From Ricinus communis (Eukaryota > Streptophyta > Magnoliopsida > Malpighiales > Euphorbiaceae): a DNA stretch of 64,000 nucleotides. The translations under genes and the position numbers were made by a program. Below, in pieces: positions 33,881 to 43,693 of the stretch (positions within the stretch are counted from its first letter, which is position 1; every line of letters begins with the position of its first letter). The notes beneath the pieces are model-generated. The model was not told the origin of the DNA. It did not search any database and was given only the letters and a program-made list of their open reading frames with translations. The stretch is from the NCBI RefSeq assembly GCF_019578655.1, contig NC_063258.1:13520802-13584801 (forward strand). Reading direction: 5' to 3'.

Positions 33881-35376
33881 TTATGAGATTTTGAGTATCC
33901 CATAACAATCGTCTCCCGCTGGATCATCCAAATCGAATGCACCGGAAGAGGATGATGATGAGGCTTTGGATTTGCCTTTAGAAGAAGTCATCTCGGACAT
34001 AAACTGCTTTTATAAGTTGTAGGAAATCTTCTTCGGTTTGGGCTGCAGCAAGCTTTGGAAGGAGAAAAGACTTCTGTGCCAAGAAAGTTGTTTGTTCTTT
34101 AGGAGGAGGCAAGAAGCTATGTTTGGTCAAGAAGTTTTGAGCGACTTTCGAGGGACAGTTTGTCTTGGTGGTTGAATTTGTCCCACCATTTTACTTTGAA
34201 TCGACGGATAAGTGTAATCTCACCATCCGGGCAGTTGAAGTGAAAGTACCATACACGTACCCAGGGTAAAAAGAAATTTGAACAGAAAAGAAGAAGCGGG
34301 GGAAAACGCTTTTCCATGGAATTTGGTTTGTAATTTGCTTTGAAGAGGTTGAACAAGGGTAAGACTTCGGGAATAAGAGTCTCAGGGGCATTACTGTAGT
34401 AATTCCACCTTTGTTTAAACCAGTAAGGGATTTTGGAGGTTTGGATATTGGTGTCGAAGTAGAATAGCCAGGAGTGGCTTCTTCCTTCATTTTGGATAAG
34501 AAAGGTATTGAACCAGGCTTGCTGGTAATCCCAATAGGAGAAAGAGGTGTTAAGATTTGAAGGGTAGGTTCTTTTTAGAGAAGTAGGAAGGAACGAAGAG
34601 TGTAAATCCATACCCCAGTCAGACGGGTGAAGGATTCTTTGGATTGTGCATGTTGAATATGCAGGGTCTTTATGGGCTTTGTCTTTTTTGAAATGCTTGA
34701 ATTTGGCTGAACCAGTAACCTCAAGGATTGACTGGTAATAAGCCTGAGGCTTTGAAATATTCCAAGGTTTAAAAAACCAACCTGGAGGGAAAATCTTTGA
34801 AACCAATTTTGAGGGGCTTTCTGTGCAGAATCCTTCCTCAATGGTTAAAACATTTTGAAAAATAGGTTTTTCCAAATACTCATTTGATTTAAAACGTTTT
34901 GATTGCGTCAAAACAATCTCCTGAGAGTTTGGCTTTGAAAGACTATTTGAGTTTTGAGATAGATTTGGAGGGAAAATCTCTATCTTGGTATTTTGAAAAG
35001 GGATAGATAATATACCTTTACCCTTTGTGGAGGAAGATGACGACTTTGGAGTTGCTTCTAGCTTTGGAATGATTTGCTTTGTAGATGGTTCAGACAGGGA
35101 TTGAACCATTTGTCTTTTGTATTCTTCTACCCTTTGAATGAATTCAGGGTCTTGCTGGGCAAGCCATTCCTGAATTTGTTTGGCTTGATCGGCTTTGAAG
35201 GGATCCATTTGTTGTTGAACTGGATCCGATTGATTAATTTCTTCTTGGATTATCTCAGTCCAAGTCCTGATGGGCTTTGAAGTTGAAGGGAGAACTTCCT
35301 TTACTGGGCTTTGAATTTGGGCCGGCTTTGAACTAGCCGTAGACTTTTCTTCTTTGGACTTTGATTTTCTTGGCAT
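33881..35376 (-). pseudogene. viral ORF2, unknown function (inverted copy)
   Basis: It starts at ATG 35376 six bases after the RNase H stop and stays open to about 34117. A one-base insertion near 34140, relative to the forward copy, then shifts the frame. The protein begins with a Ser/Lys-rich tail (MPRKSKSKEEKS), an SSSSSTKGKG stretch, then a Trp/Phe/Tyr-rich folded part (PPGWFFKPWN, HPSDWGMDL, SYWDYQQAWFN, FKVKWWDKF). No recognised enzyme motif or membrane segment is seen. A second ORF after the RT/RNase H polyprotein is a feature of florendoviruses; its role is not known to me. Confidence 0.8.
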
Positions 35377-35382
35377 TTTGTA

Positions 35383-35607
35383 TCACTTCTGTTTTTGTAA
35401 GAACTCTCTGGTTAGAAAGTCAGGAATAGAATTTGATTCTCCTCGAATAAATTCAATCTCAAAATCAAAAACAGATAAGATAGCTTGCCAACGGGCGAAA
35501 ATCTGTTTTGAAGCTATATTTTGGACATCTTTTTGTAAAACTTCTTTTGTAGATTTGCAATTAATCCTTAAAAGAAATTTTTGATTTAAAAGATCGCTTT
35601 GAAATTT
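35383..35607 (-). pseudogene. viral RNase H C-terminal end (inverted copy)
   Basis: The minus strand carries the end of RNase H, including ARWQAILSVFDFEIEFI and SIPDFLTREFL. A TGA stop precedes ORF2 by six bases. It is cut at about 35607, where the forward copy begins. Confidence 0.85.
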
Positions 35608-35618
35608 TTGATTTAATT

Positions 35619-35630
35619 TGGTATCAGAGC
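35619..35630 (+). other. viral primer binding site (forward copy)
   Basis: TGGTATCAGAGC, a perfect initiator tRNA-Met site, 200 nt upstream of the movement-protein ATG. Confidence 0.9.
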
Positions 35631-35818
35631 CTATTGGGTTCCAGGCTTAGAAGCATATCTACATTATAAAGATTTTACATTCATTTTAGACTGCATCAGG
35701 TTTCCTATAGGCAAGTTCTGTTCATTTTATGCGCAGTAGTAAGTCCCGACGGACAGGGCAGTAAAGCTAAGAGCTGTGGTCTAGGCTTGTCTAGAAAGTT
35801 ATTTTGGTTTAGGTTAAA

Positions 35819-37972
35819 ATGAATTTAGAACCTTTCTTCTGTAGATCTTCTTCTTTCTCAAATTCTTCTGCCTCTGAATCATTGAGGTACAAAGGTCTAG
35901 TAAATAGTGAAGAAATCACTATTGAAGATTTTTCAAAGCATATTGACGATTGGGAAATACCCAAAGTCCAAAAGAAACAAATTTATGAGTTTTCAAAATT
36001 CCCTCTCTTCAAGACTGATTTTACAATCAAGACTGAAGAAAGAGATATCCAAATTTCAAAACCTTTTGAAGAGATTTATCTCTTAAATCCAAAGACCCTC
36101 CAAAAGCATATGGAAAAGGATTATAAGCATATCCACATAGGTCTAGTCCAGGTAGGTATTAAGCCCCTTACCAGAGAAGGTCTAGATACTTCCATATTAG
36201 CCGTCCTTAGGGATGCTAGATTTACAAATTTCTATGATTCCCTGTTAGGTACTGTTGAGTCGAGCCTCAATAAAGGACCTATTTCTTTCAATTGTTTTCC
36301 AAATATCACAATTTCTTTAAACAATAAAAATGTTTTAAAGAGCATCGTTCTTCAAATCAAAACTCACAATTACAAAATGCTTGAAGGATCTATTCTGATA
36401 GCATTAATTTTCAAAATTCATTACAAAGCTATGATTTCTGCCTTTGGTTCCAAACACAAGCTTCACTCACCAAAAGGAGAAACACTGTTCCTACAAACAG
36501 ATCTATCCAAATCCAACGCAACTATTCCAAAGACCATTCAATGGAAAGACATTACACTTCCAGAAGAATGGATCCTTGAAGGTGCAACCCAACCTACTTC
36601 TCCAAAGCAAACATAACCAAACACAAACCTTAAACACATAGCCCAATATCCAGATGGAAAGGTAAAGATCACATTCAACAGAAAGTCAACTTCCTCTAGA
36701 TTTTCTGATGATGGTACTTCAACCTCGACCATAGATATTGGAAGGGTATCCAAAATACCTTATGTTATCTATGCTCCTTACAAAGAACCAATTCCATCTC
36801 AAACTCAACCTAGATTTTCAACATCTGATGTTCCAAATACACTTCAGAATGTTGATTACCAAAGCAATATCCCCAGACCAGTTTACACTGATCTAAAGAA
36901 AGATGACGAAGATATGGAGATAACCTCTGCCCCATCTTCACCATCACCATCAGCCATTACCCAAAACCTTGAAGCAGAGATCAACATGATTTCAAAAGAG
37001 TTCGAAATTAATAAAAAACTCTTGCATGAAGATTTCTATTCAAAGAAAAACCATCTTAAGAAACTTTGGTTTTTTAAGAATTTTTTTAAAAAAAAAGATA
37101 GTATTCAGGAAAAATACTATCAATTTTGCATTCAAAACAAAGCCCAAATCAAATTTTTTGATTGGTTTCAAATTTACTGGAAAGAAAATGGTATCCTTTA
37201 TCCCTTTAAGGATAAGACCATTAGTCCTGTCACAGTAAGGAACAAAGCCCCTGAGTGGAAGGTAGGAGAAAACCTAACTGTCCAGTCTGAATATCCTCCC
37301 CTTAGGAAGATAACCATTCCTTATGGAGAGAGTGAGATAGAGGCAACACCTTACAAACTAGTAGGCGAAGACCTTGAAAAGAATGTTAAGAATATTGTTC
37401 AACAGAACAATTATTCGAACACCTGTCTAAACACTATAGGTAAGCAACTGGTTAAAATAGAAAACCAGATTCAAAAGCCCCCTGTAGTGGTGACATCTCC
37501 AATCCCCAGTACTGGTCAACCAAAAGAGTCGAACCAGTTAGAGAAGCTTAAAAACCCAGTTTTTAAGCCATATCAGCTTACAAAGCCGAGCCAAGACCAT
37601 TTCCAAAAGCAAACTGAGTTTGCCAAAGCAGTCAGAGAACAGCTAAGTAGATTAGCAACCTCTGAGTCGTCCAAAAATCTAGTGCCAGATACTCCTCAAA
37701 GCAGTAGGAATATTAGTGCAATAGGACAAACCCAAAGCGATGAGTCAAATGATTCAGAGCTTGAAAGCCCCATTTCAAAACCCTTCAACATCAAAAGATT
37801 GGGAATCCAAGCCCCTAGATTAACCTGGAATACTCCTAAGAGTACTGCTCCTGATCTAGGAATTGAAAATAGGAACAACATCCTAACCCAGTCTAGATTC
37901 AATGCCTCCTCCGTCTATAAATGGAATATAGATGGAATGTCTGAGTACAACATCCTTGGTCTCTTGCAATGA
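35819..37972 (+). pseudogene. viral ORF1, 5' part: movement protein and coat protein N-terminus
   Basis: One frame runs from ATG 35819 to the TGA at 37970, with a single in-frame TAA at 36614. The first ~265 residues are a 30K-superfamily cell-to-cell movement protein: HIGLVQVGIKPLTREGLDTS, then LRDARFTNFYDSLLG and a helical core ending in IHYKAM. After the stop the frame continues through a Ser/Pro/Thr-rich linker (SAPSSPSPSA) into the coat-protein N-terminus, with a helical, Lys-rich segment (KKNHLKKLWFFKNFFKKK; about 37050-37090) and a long polar linker rich in Gln, Ser and Pro. A frameshift near 37970 separates it from the rest of the coat protein. Confidence 0.87.
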
Positions 37973-39065
37973 TGACCATGGCAGCCCAATGCCTACAAAA
38001 CCCAAAGTGGTACCTCCGATAGAGCCATTCTTTGAGCTCCGATAGGCTGGATTTTCGGCCGACAAAGGGTGGTGGGATTATCATCTCACTCAAACACAGC
38101 AACTCTAAATCCTAGGTGCTATCCAAACCACAGTAGAAGGAACTCCCATTCTAGATGAAATAGGAAATCCGTTTGAGGATGCAGTGTCAACTCTAATCCT
38201 CACTATTTCCCTTCATTTCATAGGAGACCCTTCTCTACTCAAAGACAAAAATGCCGAGCTCCTTAGCAATCTTACTTGTAAGAAGCTTAGCAATTTCCAA
38301 AGTTACAAAGACACTTTCCTAACCAGAGTTATGCTTAGGGAAGATTCTAGCCAACCTTTCTGGAAAGAAAAGTTCTTAGCCGGTTTACCTAAGATTTTAG
38401 GTGAAAGAGTTAGGAATACCATAAGAGAAGCCCATAACGGTCAAATCCCTTATGATTTCTACACTTATGGTGAGTTAGTTAGTCTAACCCAGAAAGAAGG
38501 TTTAAAGATTTGTCATGACCTTAAGCTTCAAAGACAGCTCAAATGGGAGATGAGAAAGACTAGGCAGGAACTAGGTAGTTTCTGTAACCAGTTTGAGTAC
38601 AACCCAATAGAGCTCGTGTCTAGTTGCAAAGGGAAATGCAAAGTTGATTCTTATTCAAAGTCTTTCAAAAAGAAGCGATTTTCCAAATATAGAAAGCCTT
38701 CTAAAAGCAAGGAGAATTTCTATAAAAAACCATCTTCTTCCAAATTTCATTCTAAATTTCCAAACAAAGATTCTAAAAAAGATTTTTCAAAAATTACATG
38801 CTTTAAATGTGGTAAGAAAGGCCATACTTCAAAGTATTGTAAATTTTCAAAAAGACTCCATGAGCTTCAAATAGAAGAAGAAGTCTTGCAAAAGATTTCT
38901 GCTCTTCTAGTTGATTCATCTGAATCAGAGTTCTCAAACAGTGAGGAAGAATTTCAAATTGATGAAATCAAAACCTCAATCGAGTGTTCCGAGATGATTC
39001 AGAGAGCTCTTCAAAGAACATTAATATGCTCACTAGGCAACAAGAAGCTCTTCTTGAGGCTGTAA
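37973..39065 (+). pseudogene. viral ORF1: coat protein with zinc finger
   Basis: After the frameshift the coat protein resumes, with a stop near 38105, and is open from about 38111 to 39065. Capsid core words are KLSNFQSYKDTFLTRVMLRE, FWKEKFLAGLPKILGERVRN and YTYGELVSLTQKEGLKIC. A Lys/Ser-rich basic stretch follows, then the CCHC zinc finger CFKCGKKGHTSKYC at 38799-38840 with all four ligands, then the acidic tail DSSESEFSNSEEEFQID. This layout (core, basic region, CCHC finger, acidic end) is normal for caulimovirid coat proteins. There is a frameshift around 39000-39060 into the protease part. Confidence 0.87.
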
Positions 39066-39710
39066 AGCATATTAGTGACCCTCTTATTCAAAAACAGGTT
39101 TTAAAAGAGATTTTAAAAACCGAATCTCTGGTTCCTTCTTCTAGTAAGAATACTTATGATCTTACTATGATTTTGGACAAAGGGAAGAAATTAAAAAACC
39201 CTCTTCCTACTGTTCAGGAACTCCAGAAGGAGATTAAAACCATCAAAACAGAACTCAAAGAGTTGAAAGAAAAACAACAAAATGATTCTGTTTTGCTTCA
39301 AAGCCTGATCCTCAAACAGAATAGTGATTCTGATTCTGATGAGGAAAATGATTTTCAAAACCTTGAAGTTTTTGAACATGTTCCTGAAAACTTTATCAAT
39401 GTTTTAAAGGAAATTACATCAAGAAAATATTTGATTCAAATAAAGCTTTTTTTCCCTGGTGATTTCCAGATAGAAACCATCGCGTTGTTTGATCTGAGGA
39501 GCGGACCTCAATTGTATCAATCGCGAATCGGTTCCTAAAAGGTTTCATCAAGAAACCAAAGAAAGGCTGACTTCAGCCAATTCTTCAAAGATTAAGATTG
39601 CTGGTAAAACTGAAGCCGCAATTCTTAATAATAACATTGCTTTAAAGAATGTTTTTATTCTCACAAAGGATCTTCAGCAAACTGTTATCTTAGGGACTCC
39701 GTTTATCAAT
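38984..39710 (+). pseudogene. viral ORF1: protease region
   Basis: Frame 38984-39538 carries a helical part (LTRQQEALLEAVKHI, EIKTIKTELKELKEKQQ, likely coiled coil at about 39207-39300) followed by the aspartic protease start. The catalytic D-[ST]-G region near 39487 is disrupted by indels: it reads ALFDLRSGP where a D-S-G-A core is expected. Beyond it the C-terminal protease word LGTPFINLI occurs at about 39691-39713, in the frame used by the RT. The enzyme would cut the polyprotein; this copy cannot. Confidence 0.75.
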
Positions 39711-41353
39711 TTGATAACTCCCTTTAAAGTGACAACTGCTGGAATCATTTTCAAAGCTAAAGATTCAAAGATTGTTTTTCCTTTTCTAGAAAAACCAAAA
39801 AAGAGAAATTTGAATCTTATTAAAGCACATTCCATTTACAATTTTGAAATCAATGCTTTGATCAAAGGTAAACAAACCCATCTTTCTCATCTTCAACAAG
39901 ATGTGGGTTTGAAGAGAATCCTAGATCAACTGCAAAATGATTTTATTCAAAGAAAAATTTCTGATTTTCAAATGAAGATTGAGAATGAACTCTGTTCTGA
40001 TCTTCCAAATGCCTTTTGGAATCGAAAGCAGCATATGGTAGATTCGCCATATGAAAATGATTTTTCAGATAAGCAAATCCCTACTAAAGCCAGACCCATT
40101 CAGATGAATGAGTCTTTAGAAAGCCATTGCAGATTAGAGATTAAAGATCTTGAGTCTAAAGGTTTAATTTCAAGTCCGGATCACCTTGGTCTTGTGCGAC
40201 TTTCTATGTCAATAAGAATAGCGAGATAGAAAGAGGAACTCCTAGGCTAGTGATCAACTACAAACCCTTGAACAAAGCTCTTAAGTGGATTAGGTATCCT
40301 ATTCCAAATAAGAAAGATCTTTTACAAAAACTGCATTCAGCATTCATCTTTTCAAAGTTTGACATGAAATCGGGATTTTGGCAAATCCAGTTGATCCAAA
40401 AGATCGTTACAAAATGGCATTTACAGTCCCATTCGGTCAATATGAGTGGAATGTGATGCCTTTTGGATTAAAAATGCCCTTCCGAATTTCGGAAAATCAT
40501 GAATGACATTTTTAATCCATTTTCAAAGTTCGCATTGTCTACATAGATGATGTTTTAATCTTTTCAAATTCCATTGAATAAACATTTTAAACACCTAGAA
40601 ACGTTTTTCTATGTTGTTAAGAAAAATGGTTTAGTGGTTTCAAAGTCTAAGATATCTCTTTTCAAACGAAATTAGATTTCTTGGTCATTACATCTCTCGG
40701 GGTACAATTACTCCAATTAAGAGATCCCTTGCATTCACTTCCAAAGTTTCCGGATAAAATTTTGGAAAAACCCGACGAAGATTTCTTGGTAGTTTAAATT
40801 ATGTCATGGATTTTTATCCTAATTTAAACTGCCCTGCAAAGCCCTGCATGATAGGCTAAAGAAAAACCCCCTCCTTGGTCCGATCGGCATACAAAGATAG
40901 TCCAAAGCATTAAAAACAAGTTTTAGAAATTCCTTGCATCTAAGCTGATCCTTCGCATTTAAGATTGTAGAAACGGATGCATAAGAGTTAGGATATGGTG
41001 GGATTCTTAAGCAAGTCCAAAATTCCAAAGAATGTATTGTCCAGTTTACTTCACTCCTTTGGAATGATACCCAAAAGAATTATTCTACTATCAAAAGGAA
41101 ATCCTTTCGATAGTTCTCTCATATTTCTAAATTTCAAAGCGATCTTTTAAATCAAAAATTTCTTTTAAGGATGGATTGCAAATCTGCAAAAGAAGTTTTA
41201 CAAAAAGATGTCCAAAATATAGCTTCAAAACAGATTTTCGCCCGTTGGCAAGCTATCTTATCTGTTTTTGATTTTGAGATTGAATTTATTCGAGGAGAAT
41301 CAAATTCTATTCCGGACTTTCTAACCAGAGAGTTCTTACAAAAACAGGAGTGA
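39711..41353 (+). pseudogene. viral ORF1: reverse transcriptase and RNase H, many frameshifts
   Basis: From about 39700 the frame is open to 40229 and includes the pre-RT part and the RT entry words KARPIQMNESLE and KDLESKGLISSPDHLG. The RT core from 40158 to 41090 parallels 31647-32580, but is broken by at least eight single-base indels, several of which shorten homopolymers by one. IVYIDDVLIF is still readable at about 40531-40560. RNase H has ETDA, then a stop in place of a serine codon (about 40985), then ELGYGGIL. The RNase H end is open from 41171 to 41353 (ARWQAILSVFDFE, DFLTREFL). It stops six bases before ORF2. Confidence 0.88.
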
Positions 41354-41359
41354 TACAAA

Positions 41360-42868
41360 ATGCCAAGAAAATCAAAGTCCAAAGAAGAAAAGTCTACGGC
41401 TAGTTCAAAGCCGGCCCAAATTCAAAGCCCAGTAAAGGAAGTTCTCCCTTCAACTTCAAAGCCCATCAGGACTTGGACTGAGAAAATCCAAGAAGAAAGT
41501 AATCAACCGGATCCAGTTCAACAACAAATGGATCCCTTTAAAGGCGATCAAGCCAAACAAATTCAGGAATGGCTTGCCCAGCAAGACCCTGAATTCATTC
41601 AAAGGGTAGAAGAATACAAAAGACAAATGGTTCAATCCCTGTCTGAACCATCTACAAAGCAAATCATTCCAAAGCTAGAAGCAACTCCAAAGTCGTCATC
41701 TTCCTCCACAAAGGGTAAAGGTATATTATCTATCCCTTTTTAAAATACCGAGATAGAGATTTTCCCTCCAAATCTATCTCAAAACTCAAATAGTCTTTCA
41801 AAGCCAAACTCTCAGGAGATTGTTTTGACGCAATCAAAACATTTTAAATCAAATGAGTATTTGGAAAAACCTATTTTCCAAAATATTTTAACCTTTGAGG
41901 AAGGATTCTGCACAGAAAGCCCCTCAAAATTGGTTTCAAAGATTTTCCCTCCAGGTTGGTTTTTTAAACCTTGGAATATTTCAAAGCCTCAGGCTTATTA
42001 CCAGTCAATCCTTGAGGTTACTGGTTCAGCCAAATTCAAGCATTTCAAAAACGACAAAGCCCATAAAGACCCTGCATATTCAACATGCACAATCCAAAGA
42101 ATCCTTCACCTGTCTGACTGGGGTATGGATTTACACTCTCTTCGTTCCTTCCCTACTTCTCTAAAAAGAACCTACCCTTCAAATCTTAACACCTCTTTCT
42201 CCTATTGGGATTACCAGCAAGCCTGGTTCAATACCTTACTTATCCAAAACGAAGGAAGAAGCCACTCCTGGCTATTCTACTTCGACACCAATATCCAAAC
42301 CTCCAAAATACCTTACTGGTTTAAACAGTGGTGGAATTACTACGGTAATGCCCCTGAGACTCTTATTCCCGAAGTCTTACCCCTGTTCAACCTCTTCAAA
42401 GCAAATTACAAACCAAATTCCATGGAAAAGCGTTTTCCCCCGCTTCTCCTTTTCTGTTCAAATTTCTTTTTACCCTGGGTATGTGTATGGTACTTTCACT
42501 TCAATCTGCTTCCAGATGGTGAGATTACACTTATCCGTCGATTCAAAGTAAAATGGTGGGACAAATTCAACCACCAAGACAAACTGTCCCTAAAAGCCGT
42601 TCAAAACTTCTTGACCAAACATAGCTTCTTGCCTCCTCCTAAAGAACAAACAACTTTCTTGGCACAAAAGTTTTTTCTCCTTCCAAAGCTTGCTGCAGCC
42701 CAAACCGAAGAAGATTTCCTACAACTTATAAAACAGTTGTCTGAGACAGCTTCTTCTAAAGGCAAATCCAAAGCCTCATCATCATCCTCTTCCAGTGCTA
42801 GTACTGCTGCATTCGATTTGGATGATCCAGCGGGAGACGATTGTTATGGGATACTCAAAATCTCATAA
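41360..42868 (+). pseudogene. viral ORF2, unknown function (forward copy)
   Basis: A 502-codon frame has one in-frame TAA at 41741-41743, where the inverted copy has a glutamine codon (a single C-to-T change). The Ser/Lys-rich N-terminus includes a helical part (IQEWLAQQDPEFIQRVEEYKR, about 41570-41630). The middle is Trp/Phe-rich (PPGWFFKPWN, SWLFYFDTNIQ, FKVKWWDKFNHQDK). The C-terminus is a helical segment, then an SSSSSSSAST run and an acidic DLDDPAGDDC end. No catalytic signature, signal peptide or membrane span is visible. The low-complexity Ser run is longer here than in the inverted copy. Confidence 0.8.
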
Positions 42869-42911
42869 ATATTATCTCCTTCTTTAAAAGCCCATGGGTT
42901 AAAAACCAAAA

Positions 42912-43244
42912 ATGGTAGCCCAAGGTTATTTGTGTTGGGCCAAAAAGCCCACACTAAAGCCCAGAAAAAGAAAAAGAAAAGAAAAAGAAAAAGAAAAAGA
43001 AAAAGAAAAGAAAAGAAAAGAAAAGAAAAAAGACAAAAGAAAAAGAAAAGTCAAAAAAGCAAAAGATTCCTTCAAAGCATGGCCGACAACTTTCTCAAAA
43101 GGCGGTTGGCATTATCAAAAGACTCCAAAGCATGTGAAGCATCTCCACAAGACTCCAAAGACAAGTAGAATCATTTCTACTCCACTAAGCAAAGCATCCA
43201 AAGCCCGTGACAAGTATCCAAAGCTCCAAGACCTCTATATATAG
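42912..43244 (+). CDS. small Lys/Arg-rich frame, forward viral copy
   Basis: A 110-codon frame starts 44 nt after ORF2 and ends with a TAG inside the palindromic TATA box. The K/R/E-rich centre comes from the purine tract at about 42963-43067. The inverted copy keeps it open at 112 codons; the tract length differs by 6 nt, a multiple of three. If real it would be a small basic protein unlike known caulimovirid products. A chance frame is equally possible. Confidence 0.35.
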   Translation: MVAQGYLCWAKKPTLKPRKRKRKEKEKEKEKEKKRKEKKKDKRKRKVKKAKDSFKAWPTTFSKGGWHYQKTPKHVKHLHKTPKTSRIISTPLSKASKARDKYPKLQDLYI

Positions 43245-43246
43245 AG
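43233..43246 (+). promoter_or_regulatory. viral pregenomic RNA TATA box (forward copy)
   Basis: CTCTATATATAGAG, identical to the inverted copy. The expected start lies near 43270, followed by a long A/G- and CT-rich leader. Both copies retain the box and its flanks, so the promoter may still work. Confidence 0.7.
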
Positions 43247-43495
43247 GAGTCCTCCTTCTTCATCCCTCAGAATTTAGAACTTAGAACTTAGAAGAGAGAA
43301 GAAAGAAAGCTCTTCCTGAGTCTAATTCTCACAGAAGAGATTAGAGTAAAAAGAGTGAGTAAGAGAGAGAGAATCTTGTAACTCCTCCTGTAAGTCTATA
43401 TTTTCTTCTGTTTCAAAGTCTTACAAAGTTGTATGTTTATTTAAAGCTTTCAAAGATTGTTTATATGTTTATGTTCAAAGTCTGTTATTATTATT

Positions 43496-43501
43496 AATAA
43501 A
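43496..43501 (+). terminator. viral polyadenylation signal
   Basis: AATAAA about 225-230 nt downstream of the predicted transcript start. This short distance is typical of caulimovirids, where the signal lies in the terminally redundant leader. The inverted copy has ATTAAA here. Confidence 0.6.
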
Positions 43502-43693
43502 GCAATTCAAAGTTTATCTTCTTTATCTATCTTCTTCTTCTTCTTTCCCCATCATCAAGCGTATGCTCTGTGCTTGCCTCGTAAGAGGATCCTGCACATC
43601 AGAAACTTGCTGATTGTTTCTGTTCAAATTTATTTTTCAGATCTATAAGTTTATAGGCTGGAAAACAGATTCTGCAAGAGCATTTAAAGCTCC

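Larger units (their letters stand above)
32581..35607 (-). mobile_element. endogenous pararetrovirus, inverted segment
   Basis: On the minus strand this runs from the end of RNase H (35607-35383) through ORF2, a purine-rich tract, the TATA box and leader, the primer site (32954-32943) and the first ~57 codons of the movement protein. It is thus the 3' end of one genome unit joined through the leader to the 5' end of the next, as expected from a circular or terminally redundant viral DNA. It is inverted relative to both neighbouring segments. Nearly all of it has an inverted counterpart in 35608-35990 and 41130-43693. Confidence 0.9.
35608..43693 (+). mobile_element. endogenous pararetrovirus, near-complete forward genome copy
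   Basis: About 8.09 kb in the order primer site, movement protein, coat protein with zinc finger, protease, RT, RNase H, ORF2, purine-rich tract, TATA box, polyadenylation signal and part of the leader. Only about 100 nt of leader upstream of the primer site are missing, and these are present in the inverted copy; the full unit would be about 8.2 kb. ORF1 has one stop and several frameshifts; ORF2 has one stop. Family Caulimoviridae is clear from the 30K-type movement protein plus RT without integrase. The polyprotein plus separate ORF2 points to a florendovirus; a petuvirus relative is the alternative. Confidence 0.88.

Noticed and set aside
33714..33905. Phe/Leu-rich frame opposite the purine tract
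   Set aside because: It is the complement of an A/G-rich repeat in the viral intergenic region and has no independent support.
31647..43693. An active, complete viral genome
   Set aside because: ORF1 has a stop and several frameshifts in every segment, the protease core is disrupted and no segment holds all genes with a full leader. It is described as endogenous and defective, with the caveat that some frameshifts may be assembly errors.
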